From DASRDR01 sp035550795 (lineage in GTDB: Bacteria; Methylomirabilota; Methylomirabilia; Rokubacteriales; DASRDR01), in contig DASZOL010000069.1 of the NCBI GenBank assembly GCA_035550795.1, positions 1 through 64,000 on the forward strand: 64,000 bases of DNA, in the 5' to 3' direction. Within the stretch, counting starts at the first letter, position 1, and each line of letters opens with the position of its first letter. Positions 25,107 to 33,320 of this stretch are shown here, piece by piece. Position numbers and translations under genes: made by a program. The notes beneath the pieces are model-generated. The model was not told the DNA's origin, ran no database searches, and saw only the letters and a program-made list of their open reading frames with translations.

Positions 25107-26858
25107 TCAGAGGAGGGTCGGCACGAGCTGGCGGGGCTTGACGGCCAGGAGACCGCGCGTCGTCAAGCGCAGCGCGGGGATGGCCGAGAACGTGAGGGTC
25201 TGCAGCGTGAGCAGCGGGCGGCCGAGTCCGCAGCCCAGCGCGCGCAACGCCGCGGTCAGCGCGTCGAGCCCGCCGGCCAGCTCGGGAACGGACGCGGCGG
25301 CGGCGACGCCCCCGAGCGGGAGCGGCAGCTCCGCCAGAACGGCGCCACGGCCATCCACGACGACGAAGCCGCCGCCGAGCTCCACGACCCGCTGCCCGGC
25401 GGCCGCGAGCGCCTCGCGCGCCGCGCCGACGATGACCAGGTCGGCGGTGTCGAACGACAGCGTCGAGGCGACGGCCCCCGCGCGAAGACCGAACCCCTGG
25501 ACCACCCCCAAGCCGCGGCGCAGCCCCGTCCGCCGGTCGCAGGCCGCCGCGAGCAGGAGGTCCGACGCCGGATTCGCCAGCACGGCCCCCCCGTGGACGG
25601 GGAGCGTGGCCTCCTCCTCGGCCGTCACGATGTCCCCGGCGACCCGGATCACGCGCACCCGGGCCCGATCGCCCGCGGCGCGGAGACGGAACGACCCCGG
25701 GTCGAGCGGGCCCGGCCGGGGACGGTCGTAGAGTCCCGCGGGCAGGGGGACCAGGGGACACGGAACCAGGCAGCGGCCGTCGCGGGCGACCAGCCGGCCG
25801 CGCGCCACGACCACTTCGGGCCGCACCGTGCGGAGGTCGGGGAGCACGAGAAAGTCCGCCCAGCGGCCCGGGGCGATGCCCCCGAGCTCGCCATCGAGAC
25901 CGAAGTGCTCTGCCGCGTTGAGGCTCGCCATCTGGTAGGCCGTCACCGGCGGGAGGCCGCGGTCGATCGCTCGCTGGACGATGCCGTCCATGTAGCCGCG
26001 CTGCAGGAGGTCATTCGGCCAGATTCCGTCGGAGGCCAGGGCTGCGCGGCGAAGCGACACGTCCGCCTGACGGACGTCGAGGACCGCGTCCAGGTCGCGC
26101 CGCACCGAGCCCTCCCGAATCAGGACCCGCATGCCGAGCCGGAGCCGATCGAGCGCCTCGGCGGCGGTGATCGGCTCGTGGCAGGAATCGATTCCGGCCG
26201 CGGCGCACGCCACGAGCCGAGGCCCCCGCGCTCCGGCCGTGTGGCCATCCACCGTCTTGCCGAGCGCCCGTGCCCGGTCGATCAGCCCGAGCAACCGCTC
26301 GGGCTCCGGGAGCAGGCGGTGCCAGTAGACCTCGCCGAGACCAAGCACCCGCGGGTCGGCGAGGAGGGCCGCGACCGCGTCCGCGTCCAGGAGCGGCTCA
26401 TCCGGCCTCGCCTCCGCCGACAGGTAGGAGATCACCGGCGCAGTGGCGTACGCATGGATCGGCTGGGCGGCGAGCGTGTCGAGGAACCACCGGGCGCCCG
26501 GCACGCCGAGCGCGGAGGTCACCTGGACCATCTCCGTGACAAGCGCGGTGAGACCCCGCGGGATGGCCTCCCGGAGCAGCTCCGGCAGCGCGGTGATGAC
26601 GTCGAGGTGCGTGTGGCCGTCGAGGAAGCCCGGCACGAGGACCCTGCCCCGGACGTCGAGCCGCCGGGTCTCCGGCCCGGCCAGGGCGGAGAGGTCCGGG
26701 CCGACCGCCGCGACCCGTCCGTCGAGGACCGCCACGTCCCAGCGGACGACCTCGCCCGTGTAGACGTTAACCACGTCACCGCCGAAGGCGACCAGGTCCG
26801 CCGAGGCCGCGCCCAGCGCCACCCCGAGGAGACGGCGGCGGTCCACGGCACCCGTCAT
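25107..26858 (-). CDS. ade: Adenine deaminase family amidohydrolase
   Basis: This 583-residue amidohydrolase of the adenine deaminase family converts adenine to hypoxanthine and ammonia. The metal-binding start LVPGFLDGHTHLD (His82, His84) is followed by the family phrases GLGEVYWHRLLPEPERLL, VDGHTAGARGPRL, DSCHEPITAAEAL and RRAALASDGIWPNDLL, with Asp in the last as a metal ligand. The C-terminal domain with LSFDTADLVIVG is that of Ade. Length is typical. The first 20 residues look slightly signal-like (RRLLGVALGAASA) but are more likely cytosolic leader sequence. Start and upstream stop overlap as ATGA. Confidence 0.85.
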   Translation of the reverse strand: MTGAVDRRRLLGVALGAASADLVAFGGDVVNVYTGEVVRWDVAVLDGRVAAVGPDLSALAGPETRRLDVRGRVLVPGFLDGHTHLDVITALPELLREAIPRGLTALVTEMVQVTSALGVPGARWFLDTLAAQPIHAYATAPVISYLSAEARPDEPLLDADAVAALLADPRVLGLGEVYWHRLLPEPERLLGLIDRARALGKTVDGHTAGARGPRLVACAAAGIDSCHEPITAAEALDRLRLGMRVLIREGSVRRDLDAVLDVRQADVSLRRAALASDGIWPNDLLQRGYMDGIVQRAIDRGLPPVTAYQMASLNAAEHFGLDGELGGIAPGRWADFLVLPDLRTVRPEVVVARGRLVARDGRCLVPCPLVPLPAGLYDRPRPGPLDPGSFRLRAAGDRARVRVIRVAGDIVTAEEEATLPVHGGAVLANPASDLLLAAACDRRTGLRRGLGVVQGFGLRAGAVASTLSFDTADLVIVGAAREALAAAGQRVVELGGGFVVVDGRGAVLAELPLPLGGVAAAASVPELAGGLDALTAALRALGCGLGRPLLTLQTLTFSAIPALRLTTRGLLAVKPRQLVPTLL

Positions 26859-27442
26859 GCAGCCTCGCCAGGCGGCGTGATCAGGAGCGACCAGCCGCGC
26901 CGGGTCGCCCAGGTCCGGAGGAACTCGGCGTAGGAGAGGATGCGATACGCCGTCGTCCCGGAGTGGAGGACCACGACCTCGCTCCGGTCGTCATAGCCCA
27001 GGAGCACCGCGAAGTGCGGCACCGACACCGGGCCCCGGCCCAGGTCCTGGAACACGATGAGCGGCCGGCCTCGGCGTAGCTCGGTCTTGGCGCGATCGAG
27101 GGTGCCCTCGAATGCCTGGGTCCGGAATCCGCGGCGGCGCGCCTCGAACTCGAGCTCGAGGTTGAGGACACCGCGGGCCGAGGGCAGGTAGAGGGCGCGC
27201 CCGATCTCCTCCGGGTCGGCGGCGGCCCCCCAGAAACGGAGAACCATGGCGAGCGCCGCCGGACCGCACTGGTAGGCGGCCTGGGGGATGAAGGGGACCG
27301 TCGCGATGAGGTGGCCGTGACCTGCGGCGACGTCGGCACGCACGGCGTCCAGCGTGGTCTGAGCACATCCGCTTCCGAGGAGACCAGCCAGAAGGAGCGC
27401 GAGCCGCGCGCGCCCTCTGAAAGGTTGAAGCGGGCGCCACAT
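26855..27442 (-). CDS. C39-like cysteine peptidase lipoprotein
   Basis: This 195-residue protein has a signal sequence ending in a lipobox-like LLGSGC (Cys26), so it is probably anchored in the membrane and faces the periplasm. The papain-like C39 peptidase pattern follows: Cys59 in QCGPAALAMVL, the His of VSVPHFAVLLGYD, and a later Asp/Asn candidate in the LHSGTTAYRILSYAEF block. C39 domains usually cut double-glycine leaders, but stand-alone exported forms like this have no known substrate. The ATG at 27442 starts a protein with a clean signal peptide; the longer frame upstream is spurious. It is coupled to adenine deaminase by an ATGA overlap. Confidence 0.8.
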   Translation of the reverse strand: MWRPLQPFRGRARLALLLAGLLGSGCAQTTLDAVRADVAAGHGHLIATVPFIPQAAYQCGPAALAMVLRFWGAAADPEEIGRALYLPSARGVLNLELEFEARRRGFRTQAFEGTLDRAKTELRRGRPLIVFQDLGRGPVSVPHFAVLLGYDDRSEVVVLHSGTTAYRILSYAEFLRTWATRRGWSLLITPPGEAA

Positions 27443-27469
27443 CGCGTTTACTATACCATTCAACGCGAC
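27443..27469. promoter_or_regulatory. 27-base divergent promoter with inverted repeat
   Basis: The start codons of two divergent genes are only 27 bases apart. The gap contains TATAGT on the minus strand (27455-27450), an overlapping plus-strand TACTAT/TATACC, and an inverted repeat TCGCGTT (27442-27448)/AACGCGA (27462-27468) around it. If these are the -10 elements, both mRNAs would be leaderless or nearly so, and one protein bound to the repeat could block both. Confidence 0.45.
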
Positions 27470-27586
27470 ATGGCCCAGGACGCGCCGGTGCACCGCTGCT
27501 GGGTCTGCGGGGCGATCATGCGCGAGATCAAGTGCAAGATCGTCTGCCCGCATTGCGGGTATACGCGCGACTGCTCGGATCCCTGA
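27470..27586 (+). CDS. 38-residue zinc-ribbon protein
   Basis: This tiny protein consists almost entirely of a zinc ribbon: CWVCG near the start, CKIVCPHCG in the middle and a closing YTRDCSDP. The Cys pairs would bind one zinc. Short proteins ending in a similar GYTRDCSDP phrase occur in many bacteria without known function; RNA or protein binding is typical of the fold. It starts at an ATG without an obvious ribosome site, 27 bases from the divergent lipoprotein gene, and may be translated from a leaderless mRNA. Confidence 0.7.
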   Translation: MAQDAPVHRCWVCGAIMREIKCKIVCPHCGYTRDCSDP

Positions 27587-27602
27587 GCGCCGCGCGCCGG
27601 TC

Positions 27603-28472
27603 GTGACGATCGACGAGGCACTTCGCCAGGCGTCCGCCGACGCCGCGCGCGGCGTCGTGACCGTACCCGCGAACCTCCACGGCTTCCCCGGCACTGCGCA
27701 CGGCGGCGCGGTGGCCGCGGTGTTTCACCGCCTCACGCTGCCGCGCCCGCCGGTGGAGCTGCACGTCGAGCTGCTTCGCGGCGTGCCCACCGCCACGCCC
27801 CTCGGACTCCGCACGGGTAGCACCGGGGCGACTGCGCGACTGGCGCTGACCCAGCGCGAGCGCCCGCTGGCGGAGGCGACGCTCCGTCGCGAGGGGCTGG
27901 CCCAGCCGGATGTCTCCGGGCTGCGGGCCGGGTGGGCGGCGGACCACGACGCCCGGGCCGAGGTGCCCGGGACCGAGACCTGTCTCGCGTGCGGCTCCGC
28001 AAACCCGCTCGGCCTCGGCGTCCGCTTCCTGGTGAACGATGGGTTCCTCTGGCGCGAGTGTCTCCCGCCCCCGGCCTACCGGACGCGGGGAGGCACGCAT
28101 CCAGCCCTCGCGCTCGTCCTCCTGGACGAGCTCGGCTGGTGGCTCGGCGCGCTCACGCAGAAGGAGTGCGGCGTGACCACCGACCTTCGCGTCACGCTCT
28201 TCGACTCGCTGCCCCTCGCGCCCCTCCTTGTCGTCGGTGACCGCACGGCGGTCGGGCGCGACGACGACCCCCGGGGCCGGTACAGCCGGACCGCCGGGGC
28301 GCTTCTCGGTCCGGACGGCACACTCCTCGCGAGTGCGGAGATCCGCTTCGCGGGGAGCCGCGCGTACACCCGGCGGCTCGTGGAGCCCTTTCTCACCAGG
28401 ACGCCCCTCGACGAGCTGGCCCGCTGGTTCCCCAGTGCCCGGGATCTCGCCGCCCCGGAGTCCGGCGGCTGA
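27603..28472 (+). CDS. Tandem hotdog (thioesterase-like) protein
   Basis: This 289-residue protein appears to hold two hotdog folds. The first carries LHGFPGTAHGGAVAAVFHRL, the helix phrase of PaaI/FadM-type hotdogs. The second begins with CLACGSANPLGLGVRF, a phrase common at the start of thioesterase-superfamily domains, and repeats the HPALALVLLDELGWWLG helix. In the second domain the usual HGG is not present, so it may be structural rather than catalytic. It starts at a GTG 16 bases after the zinc-ribbon gene. The substrate is unknown. Confidence 0.7.
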   Translation: MTIDEALRQASADAARGVVTVPANLHGFPGTAHGGAVAAVFHRLTLPRPPVELHVELLRGVPTATPLGLRTGSTGATARLALTQRERPLAEATLRREGLAQPDVSGLRAGWAADHDARAEVPGTETCLACGSANPLGLGVRFLVNDGFLWRECLPPPAYRTRGGTHPALALVLLDELGWWLGALTQKECGVTTDLRVTLFDSLPLAPLLVVGDRTAVGRDDDPRGRYSRTAGALLGPDGTLLASAEIRFAGSRAYTRRLVEPFLTRTPLDELARWFPSARDLAAPESGG

Positions 28473-28522
28473 CGCCCGCCGCACGCGATTTCCGCTTGCA
28501 AAGGCCCGCATTCGTGGCGAAA

Positions 28523-28981
28523 ATGGTCGTCGAGTGGCTGGAGCCCGTGAAGAACATCATCGTCTACAGTCGTGAGCTAAAGGCGCAGAATCTTTACCCA
28601 AGACGCATTATTTCCCCCCCAGCGCCAAACAAGTGTTGCCCCGGCCGGATGGAAGTCCTTGGCCGGCCGCGGCTTGATGAGCAGGATCGGCGTTTCTCAT
28701 ACAAGCGGTGCAAGGTCTGCGGCTTTGCGCTCCGTCACTTCCTGGACCCCGTGGGTACCATCCTGACCCCGGCCTCACACGACCCTAAGGCGCGTAAGCC
28801 TTTGCCGGCGAAGGACAATCGACCGATCGGCTCAGTGCCGTCTCCGGACCGTGGCCTGCAGCTGGCGGCACCCGCGAGGAAGTCTGGGGCGGCCGCGCGC
28901 CACCCGGCGCGGCCAGCGCCGGTCCGGCGGCCGCACCCGGTCGGGGTCGATCGAAAGGGCGCGGGGCGTCGGCGGCGCTAA
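28523..28981 (+). CDS. Hypothetical Cys-containing protein
   Basis: This 152-residue frame lies in sequence noticeably less GC-rich than its surroundings. The first 75 residues look like a real protein: VVEWLEPVKNIIVYSREL, then a CC pair and a later CKVC (KRCKVCGFALRHFLDP) that could form a zinc ribbon. The second half is Arg/Ala/Pro-rich and resembles out-of-frame sequence, so the gene may be degraded or end differently. A TTG at 28496 would add nine residues. It precedes the NYN gene by 99 bases in the same orientation. I do not recognise the family. Confidence 0.5.
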   Translation: MVVEWLEPVKNIIVYSRELKAQNLYPRRIISPPAPNKCCPGRMEVLGRPRLDEQDRRFSYKRCKVCGFALRHFLDPVGTILTPASHDPKARKPLPAKDNRPIGSVPSPDRGLQLAAPARKSGAAARHPARPAPVRRPHPVGVDRKGAGRRRR

Positions 28982-29080
28982 GAGCCGCCCTGGGTCGCAA
29001 GGCCCCTTCCCCCTTCAGCTCGCGCCGGTGGCGACGGGCCCGTCAATTCATCCTTTGAAGCTCACCTGGAGTGATTCCGC

Positions 29081-31606
29081 ATGGACAGGGTTGTCACGTG
29101 GCCGCTTTGGTCCGCCGAGCAGATCGTCGAGGCGCTCCCTGATCTTGTCGCCGTGGTCGAGATCCACCTGCCGGACCTCCCCCTCGAGCACCTCGAGAAG
29201 AACCGCGCCGCCGTCGAGGTCCTGAAGGGCGACATTCCCGGAACCGCCCAGGTCCGGGACGGCTCCCGCAGCGGGGACCTGACCACCCTGGGCTTCGCGC
29301 TGGACGTGCTCGGGCGGCGCGCCGCGCGGGATGGCGACCTCGGGGAAGCGCTCCGCCTCTTCCAGGCGGCCCACGAGCTCTTCCGGCGCGGCAATCCCCT
29401 GATGCGCGCCACCCGCCCGATGCGCCAGACCCTCGGGAATGCGGTTCGCGCGCTTCTCGTCGATCAGGTCTCCCGGTGCCAGCGCGGGGACACCGACGTG
29501 CGCGCGGTCCGCGCCGCCGTCACGGCGTTCGTCAGCTCGGCCTGGGGCACGGTGCCGACGCAGGTGGCGCTCGCCGTGGACGAGATGATCCTGATCGAGC
29601 TCGAGCGAGCGCGCCTGGCCGCCGAGAACGACCCGGCGCTGCGCGACCACCTGGTCCAGGCCAACGTGGAGGCCGTGCTCGAACTGGAGGTGCCCACGCG
29701 CCTCCAGCGCATCCGCCGGGACTGGGAGGACATCGGCGAGCGGGTCGCGCCCGCGGCGGTGCGACGCGCGCAGCGCGCCCTCCGCCGGGCCGAGCCCCTT
29801 TCCACCCTTGTCCCGCCGGCTATCTGGGAAGAGATCCGCCAGGCGGTCGAGCGAGGCGACACCGAGGCCCTCGGGCAGGCGCTGGCCGACGTGCGGGACG
29901 AGCTGGAAGGCAACCTCCGGCTCCGGCTCGACGCGAAGCCCGAGCACCGCGAGCCGGTCTCGGAGCTGCGCGTCGTGGGCGCCCCGGACCCCGCGTTTCT
30001 CCACGCCCGAGAGCTCCTGCTCCGGCGTGATCCCGGGGCGCTGGCCGAGTTCGCCGACCTGCACTATCGCCGCAGCACGAACACCATCGCCAAGGAGTGG
30101 TACGCGTACGCGCTGACCCTGTTCGGTCAGGCAACCGACATCCACGACGTCATCGAGCTGCTCGAGGCCGCGATCGCGTCCGACCGCTTCCACGAGCATC
30201 GCGGCTGGACCGCGCGCTGGAACCTCGCTTGTGCGCTCCGGCGCCTGCCCTCGCGCGCGGACGAGGCGCTGGACGTCCTGCTGCCGGTGCTCGACCTCGA
30301 CGCGCATCCCGTGGAGGTCTTCGAGCTGTGCCTGCTCTGGGCGATCGAGCAGGGCCGCCAGGACACGCTAGGAATCCTCTGCCTTCGCGCCCGCCACTAC
30401 GAAGCGCACCTGCTCGCCGCGCTCCAGGACGCCGAGACGGCAGGAAACGCCGTTACGCCCGGGCGGTTTCGCGACCACTTCCGGCGGATCAACCGGATCC
30501 TCCGGGATCCAGACCGCGTCTTCCCGGATCCACGGGAGCGCCTGCTCTTCGAGGAGTTCGACCAGCTGACGCGGGAGTTCATCGAGACGTCGCTCGTCGC
30601 CGCGGGCGTCGAGTGGTTCCGGCAGCGTGTGGCGGCGGGGCCCGAGGCCGGCGTCTTCAAGAACTGGGAATGCGCGGCCACGCTCAACGAGGAAGCCGGA
30701 GATCTCGCCGCCAGCTGGCGGTGCCGCCTTCACAGCTGGCGGGTCACCCAGCACCGGCGGAACGTCCACCCGCGGAAGAAGGCCCAGCTCCTGCGCGCCC
30801 TGCTCGGCTGGGCCCAGCGCCATGGATTCCAGGAGGACGCGCTCCGGGTTTTCCGGCAGAGCTGGCGGGAGACCAGCTTCTCGGAGGGGGACGCGCGCCT
30901 GTGGGCGGAGCGGCTCGGCGCCCCGATTGCCGACGCCGCGGAGGCGGCGATGGAGGAGGAAGACGAGTCAGCGGCAGCCGGGCCTGGGACGCCCCCGGCG
31001 GTGGTCGCGTCTCAGCGCGAGGCGCCCGGCGGCGGCCGGCCGCGACCCGCGGATCCGTCGGTCCGCCGTCCGGCGCTTGCCCTGATGCTTGACTGGGAGA
31101 ACGTGAAGGTCAGCCTCGCCCGCCACCTCGATGAGCTCCCGGCGGCTCGCACGCAGGCACTGCGCGCCCGGCTGAACGGCGTCGAGCTGGCCTCCCGGCT
31201 CCTCAACGCCGCCTGGCGACACGGCCTCCCTCGGCAGCGGTGGGCCGTCGCCGATTGGGACCGCGCCTTCTTCGAGGGCGATCAGAAGGCCGTGCGGAAC
31301 GCGCGCTTTTCGACCGACATCGCCGGTGGCGACAAGGCCAACGCGTCCGATCATGTGCTGCGCGAGAAGATCCATTCCGTCCTGCGCGAGCACCCGGAGA
31401 TCCCCGTGTACGTGATCGGTACCGGGGACGGCGACTTCCACGAGGTCGTCAAGACGCTCCGGCTGCAGGGGAAGCAGGTCATCCTCTGGGCGACGCGACG
31501 CTCGGTGAGCGAGAGCTACGGGGGCAGCCTCCAGGGGCCTGGCCGGATCCGGATCGAGTGGCTGGAAGACCTGGTCTTCGGCGAGGTGGGGGCCGACGCC
31601 AGGTGA
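29081..31606 (+). CDS. Large helical-repeat protein with C-terminal NYN (PIN-like) nuclease domain
   Basis: The 841-residue product has two parts. Residues 1 to about 620 are almost entirely helical, with TPR-like phrases (GDLGEALRLFQAAHELFRRG) and paired helices that suggest a solenoid scaffold. An acidic, Pro-rich linker (about 625-665) leads to a C-terminal NYN domain. That domain begins ALALMLDWENVKVSL (Asp671, Glu and Asn after it), continues with Asp751 and Asp757 in GGDKANASDHVL, and has VIGTGDGDFHEVV with Asp783 and Asp785, the four-acid site expected of a metal-dependent RNase of the PIN/NYN superfamily. The combination of a large repeat scaffold and NYN resembles RNA-processing or conflict-system nucleases. 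The ATG at 29081 has GGAG nearby. No membrane or signal segments are seen. Confidence 0.8.
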   Translation: MDRVVTWPLWSAEQIVEALPDLVAVVEIHLPDLPLEHLEKNRAAVEVLKGDIPGTAQVRDGSRSGDLTTLGFALDVLGRRAARDGDLGEALRLFQAAHELFRRGNPLMRATRPMRQTLGNAVRALLVDQVSRCQRGDTDVRAVRAAVTAFVSSAWGTVPTQVALAVDEMILIELERARLAAENDPALRDHLVQANVEAVLELEVPTRLQRIRRDWEDIGERVAPAAVRRAQRALRRAEPLSTLVPPAIWEEIRQAVERGDTEALGQALADVRDELEGNLRLRLDAKPEHREPVSELRVVGAPDPAFLHARELLLRRDPGALAEFADLHYRRSTNTIAKEWYAYALTLFGQATDIHDVIELLEAAIASDRFHEHRGWTARWNLACALRRLPSRADEALDVLLPVLDLDAHPVEVFELCLLWAIEQGRQDTLGILCLRARHYEAHLLAALQDAETAGNAVTPGRFRDHFRRINRILRDPDRVFPDPRERLLFEEFDQLTREFIETSLVAAGVEWFRQRVAAGPEAGVFKNWECAATLNEEAGDLAASWRCRLHSWRVTQHRRNVHPRKKAQLLRALLGWAQRHGFQEDALRVFRQSWRETSFSEGDARLWAERLGAPIADAAEAAMEEEDESAAAGPGTPPAVVASQREAPGGGRPRPADPSVRRPALALMLDWENVKVSLARHLDELPAARTQALRARLNGVELASRLLNAAWRHGLPRQRWAVADWDRAFFEGDQKAVRNARFSTDIAGGDKANASDHVLREKIHSVLREHPEIPVYVIGTGDGDFHEVVKTLRLQGKQVILWATRRSVSESYGGSLQGPGRIRIEWLEDLVFGEVGADAR

Positions 31607-31631
31607 GCCGGGGCCGGGGCGGCGCCGTGAC

Positions 31632-32093
31632 TCAGGCGGACGCGCGGAACCGCCGGAGGATGGCCTCGAGCTCCTCTCCGGCGCGGTGCCGGTCGCGCAT
31701 CACGACCTCGTGACGCTCCTGCACCTCGACGAGCTCACGGGCCAGGCGCTCTCGCTCCCGGGTCAGAGCCTCGTGGCTCCCCCGGAGCGACGCGAGCGCG
31801 CGCTGAGACTCCTCGCGCTGCTGGAGGAGGCGCTCGTACTCGCGCGTCAAGCTGTCGTGGCTCGCCCGAAGGGACGCGAGCGCGTCCCGGACCTCTTCGT
31901 GCTCGTGGCCGAGCCGCTCGTGCGTCGCGCGTAGCTCGCCGAGCTCCCACGCGAGGCGGTCCGCTGTCTGACGGTACTCGTCGTGCTCTCGGGCCAAGGC
32001 TTCGACGTTGGACACGAAGCCGTCCCAGTCCAAGACGATCTGCCGAACGGCCTCGACGACCGACCGCAACTCGCCGAACTTGACCTCGGCCAT
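31632..32093 (-). CDS. Coiled-coil protein with internal repeats
   Basis: The 153-residue product is a nearly continuous coiled coil from about residue 30 on. A unit of roughly 28 residues recurs (ALASLRASHDSLTREYERL and ALASLRGSHEALTRERERL). The start is a short non-coiled part (KFGELRSVVEAVRQIVLDWD). It converges on the NYN gene, ending 25 bases from its stop. The ATG at 32093 is preferred over a GTG one codon upstream because GGGAGGG lies seven bases before it. A weak TATCGT at 32138-32143 may be its -10. The function is unknown; a scaffold or partner protein is the obvious class. Confidence 0.7.
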   Translation of the reverse strand: MAEVKFGELRSVVEAVRQIVLDWDGFVSNVEALAREHDEYRQTADRLAWELGELRATHERLGHEHEEVRDALASLRASHDSLTREYERLLQQREESQRALASLRGSHEALTRERERLARELVEVQERHEVVMRDRHRAGEELEAILRRFRASA

Positions 32094-32314
32094 CACACGT
32101 CCCTCCCTGCCCCGGATCAGCCGCGCGGGGGAGCCTCACGATAGCCCAGCGTCTTGCCCGACCGCAAGGCTCGACTGCCCTCCGGACCACCACCAAACAG
32201 ATGAGGAGTCGGCCCGGTCTAGGTGCCGGCCGGCGAGGGGTGATGCGGGCCTTGACGCCATCGGGCAAGCCGCCTACCGTCTGCCTACCCCGCTTGCGAT
32301 CGGAGGGCCCTCGG

Positions 32315-33283
32315 ATGCTGACGGCGGTCAATGGACGCCCGCGGCCGCATGGCCGGCGCGGCCCCCGTGCTCGGTCCGCCCGGCGACTGCTGGGCGCCCT
32401 GGCCCTGGCACTCTGGGCCTTCGAGCCCACCGCGGCCGGCCAGAGCTTCGAGGGTCAAGGCCGCGTCATGGCCGTCGATGAGGGCCGCAACACCGTGACG
32501 ATCCAGCACTCGACCATCCCGGGATTGCTCCCGGCCACCCGGTCGGAGTTCCCGGTCCGGACGGCGGGCGTGTTACAGGGCGTGCACCTGGGGGATCGCG
32601 TGCGGTTCACGCTCGACGCCGCCGACGACACCCACGGGCTGCTCACCGTGCTGAGCGTGGCTCCCGAGAGCACCGGCGGCGCCGGCTGGCTCGACCGCGT
32701 GATGCAAAGTGCGGCGGTGGCCCTCGGCCTCCTCACTCTCGCCGCCGCCGCGGCGGTGGGCGTCGTCCTCTGGCGGAATCTGCAGATCCTCCACCGCCGG
32801 GTGGTGGCGCTCGATCACGAGGTGGGGACGCTGCGGGGGCTCATCACCGACACGCAGGACGGGGTCCGCCAGATCGCCAAGGCCCTGGACGACGCCGCCA
32901 CGGCCCTCCGCCTCGGGTACATCCAGGAGCTCGGCCGCCGGATAGGTCCCGCCGCGCCGCTGGCCGCGATCGAGAGCGCGAACGCCCTGGCTCCCGGAGA
33001 GTCAGCCGGCGCAGTGGTCGTCATCGAGCGCGGGCGGGGCGCGCTGTACCGGGCGGTGGAGGGCGGGGCGGCCGGACCCGGGCTCGCGGTGATCTGGGAT
33101 CGACGGCGTAGCGAGCGCCGCCGGAGCGCGCGGCGGCCGATCGGCCACGAGCGCCGCCGGACGGAACGGCGAGGATCCCCGCCGGAGACGTGGAGGCAGC
33201 TCGGTTTCCAAGTCGTTCCCGGGGACGCCGCCGACGCCACCCGCGCCGCGCGCCTGCTCCGGCCCGGGAGTGCCGATCACTGA
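32315..33283 (+). CDS. CusF-like domain membrane protein with basic repeat
   Basis: This 322-residue protein has an N-terminal signal or anchor (LLGALALALWAFEPTAAGQ). A small beta-barrel of the CusF type follows (GQGRVMAVDEGRNTVTIQHS through GVHLGDRVRFTL), which in CusF binds copper. A transmembrane helix (AVALGLLTLAAAAAVGVVLW) comes next, then a coiled stretch and a C-terminal cytoplasmic part. The latter carries clustered basic phrases (DRRRSERRRSARR and HERRRTERR). The copper-binding Met and Trp of CusF are not obvious, so metal binding is doubtful. The ATG at 32315 follows GGAGGG. Function unknown; the topology suggests an envelope sensor or linker. Confidence 0.7.
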   Translation: MLTAVNGRPRPHGRRGPRARSARRLLGALALALWAFEPTAAGQSFEGQGRVMAVDEGRNTVTIQHSTIPGLLPATRSEFPVRTAGVLQGVHLGDRVRFTLDAADDTHGLLTVLSVAPESTGGAGWLDRVMQSAAVALGLLTLAAAAAVGVVLWRNLQILHRRVVALDHEVGTLRGLITDTQDGVRQIAKALDDAATALRLGYIQELGRRIGPAAPLAAIESANALAPGESAGAVVVIERGRGALYRAVEGGAAGPGLAVIWDRRRSERRRSARRPIGHERRRTERRGSPPETWRQLGFQVVPGDAADATRAARLLRPGSADH

Positions 33284-33320
33284 CACCGGCCGGGTGCCGG
33301 AGGCGCGCGCTCGACGCGCT

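Noticed and set aside
21569..25141. A 1190-codon open frame on the plus strand opposite the thioesterase to MFS genes
   Set aside because: Lies antisense to five recognisable genes; composition is Arg/Glu/Gly-rich as expected when GC-rich codons are read backwards.
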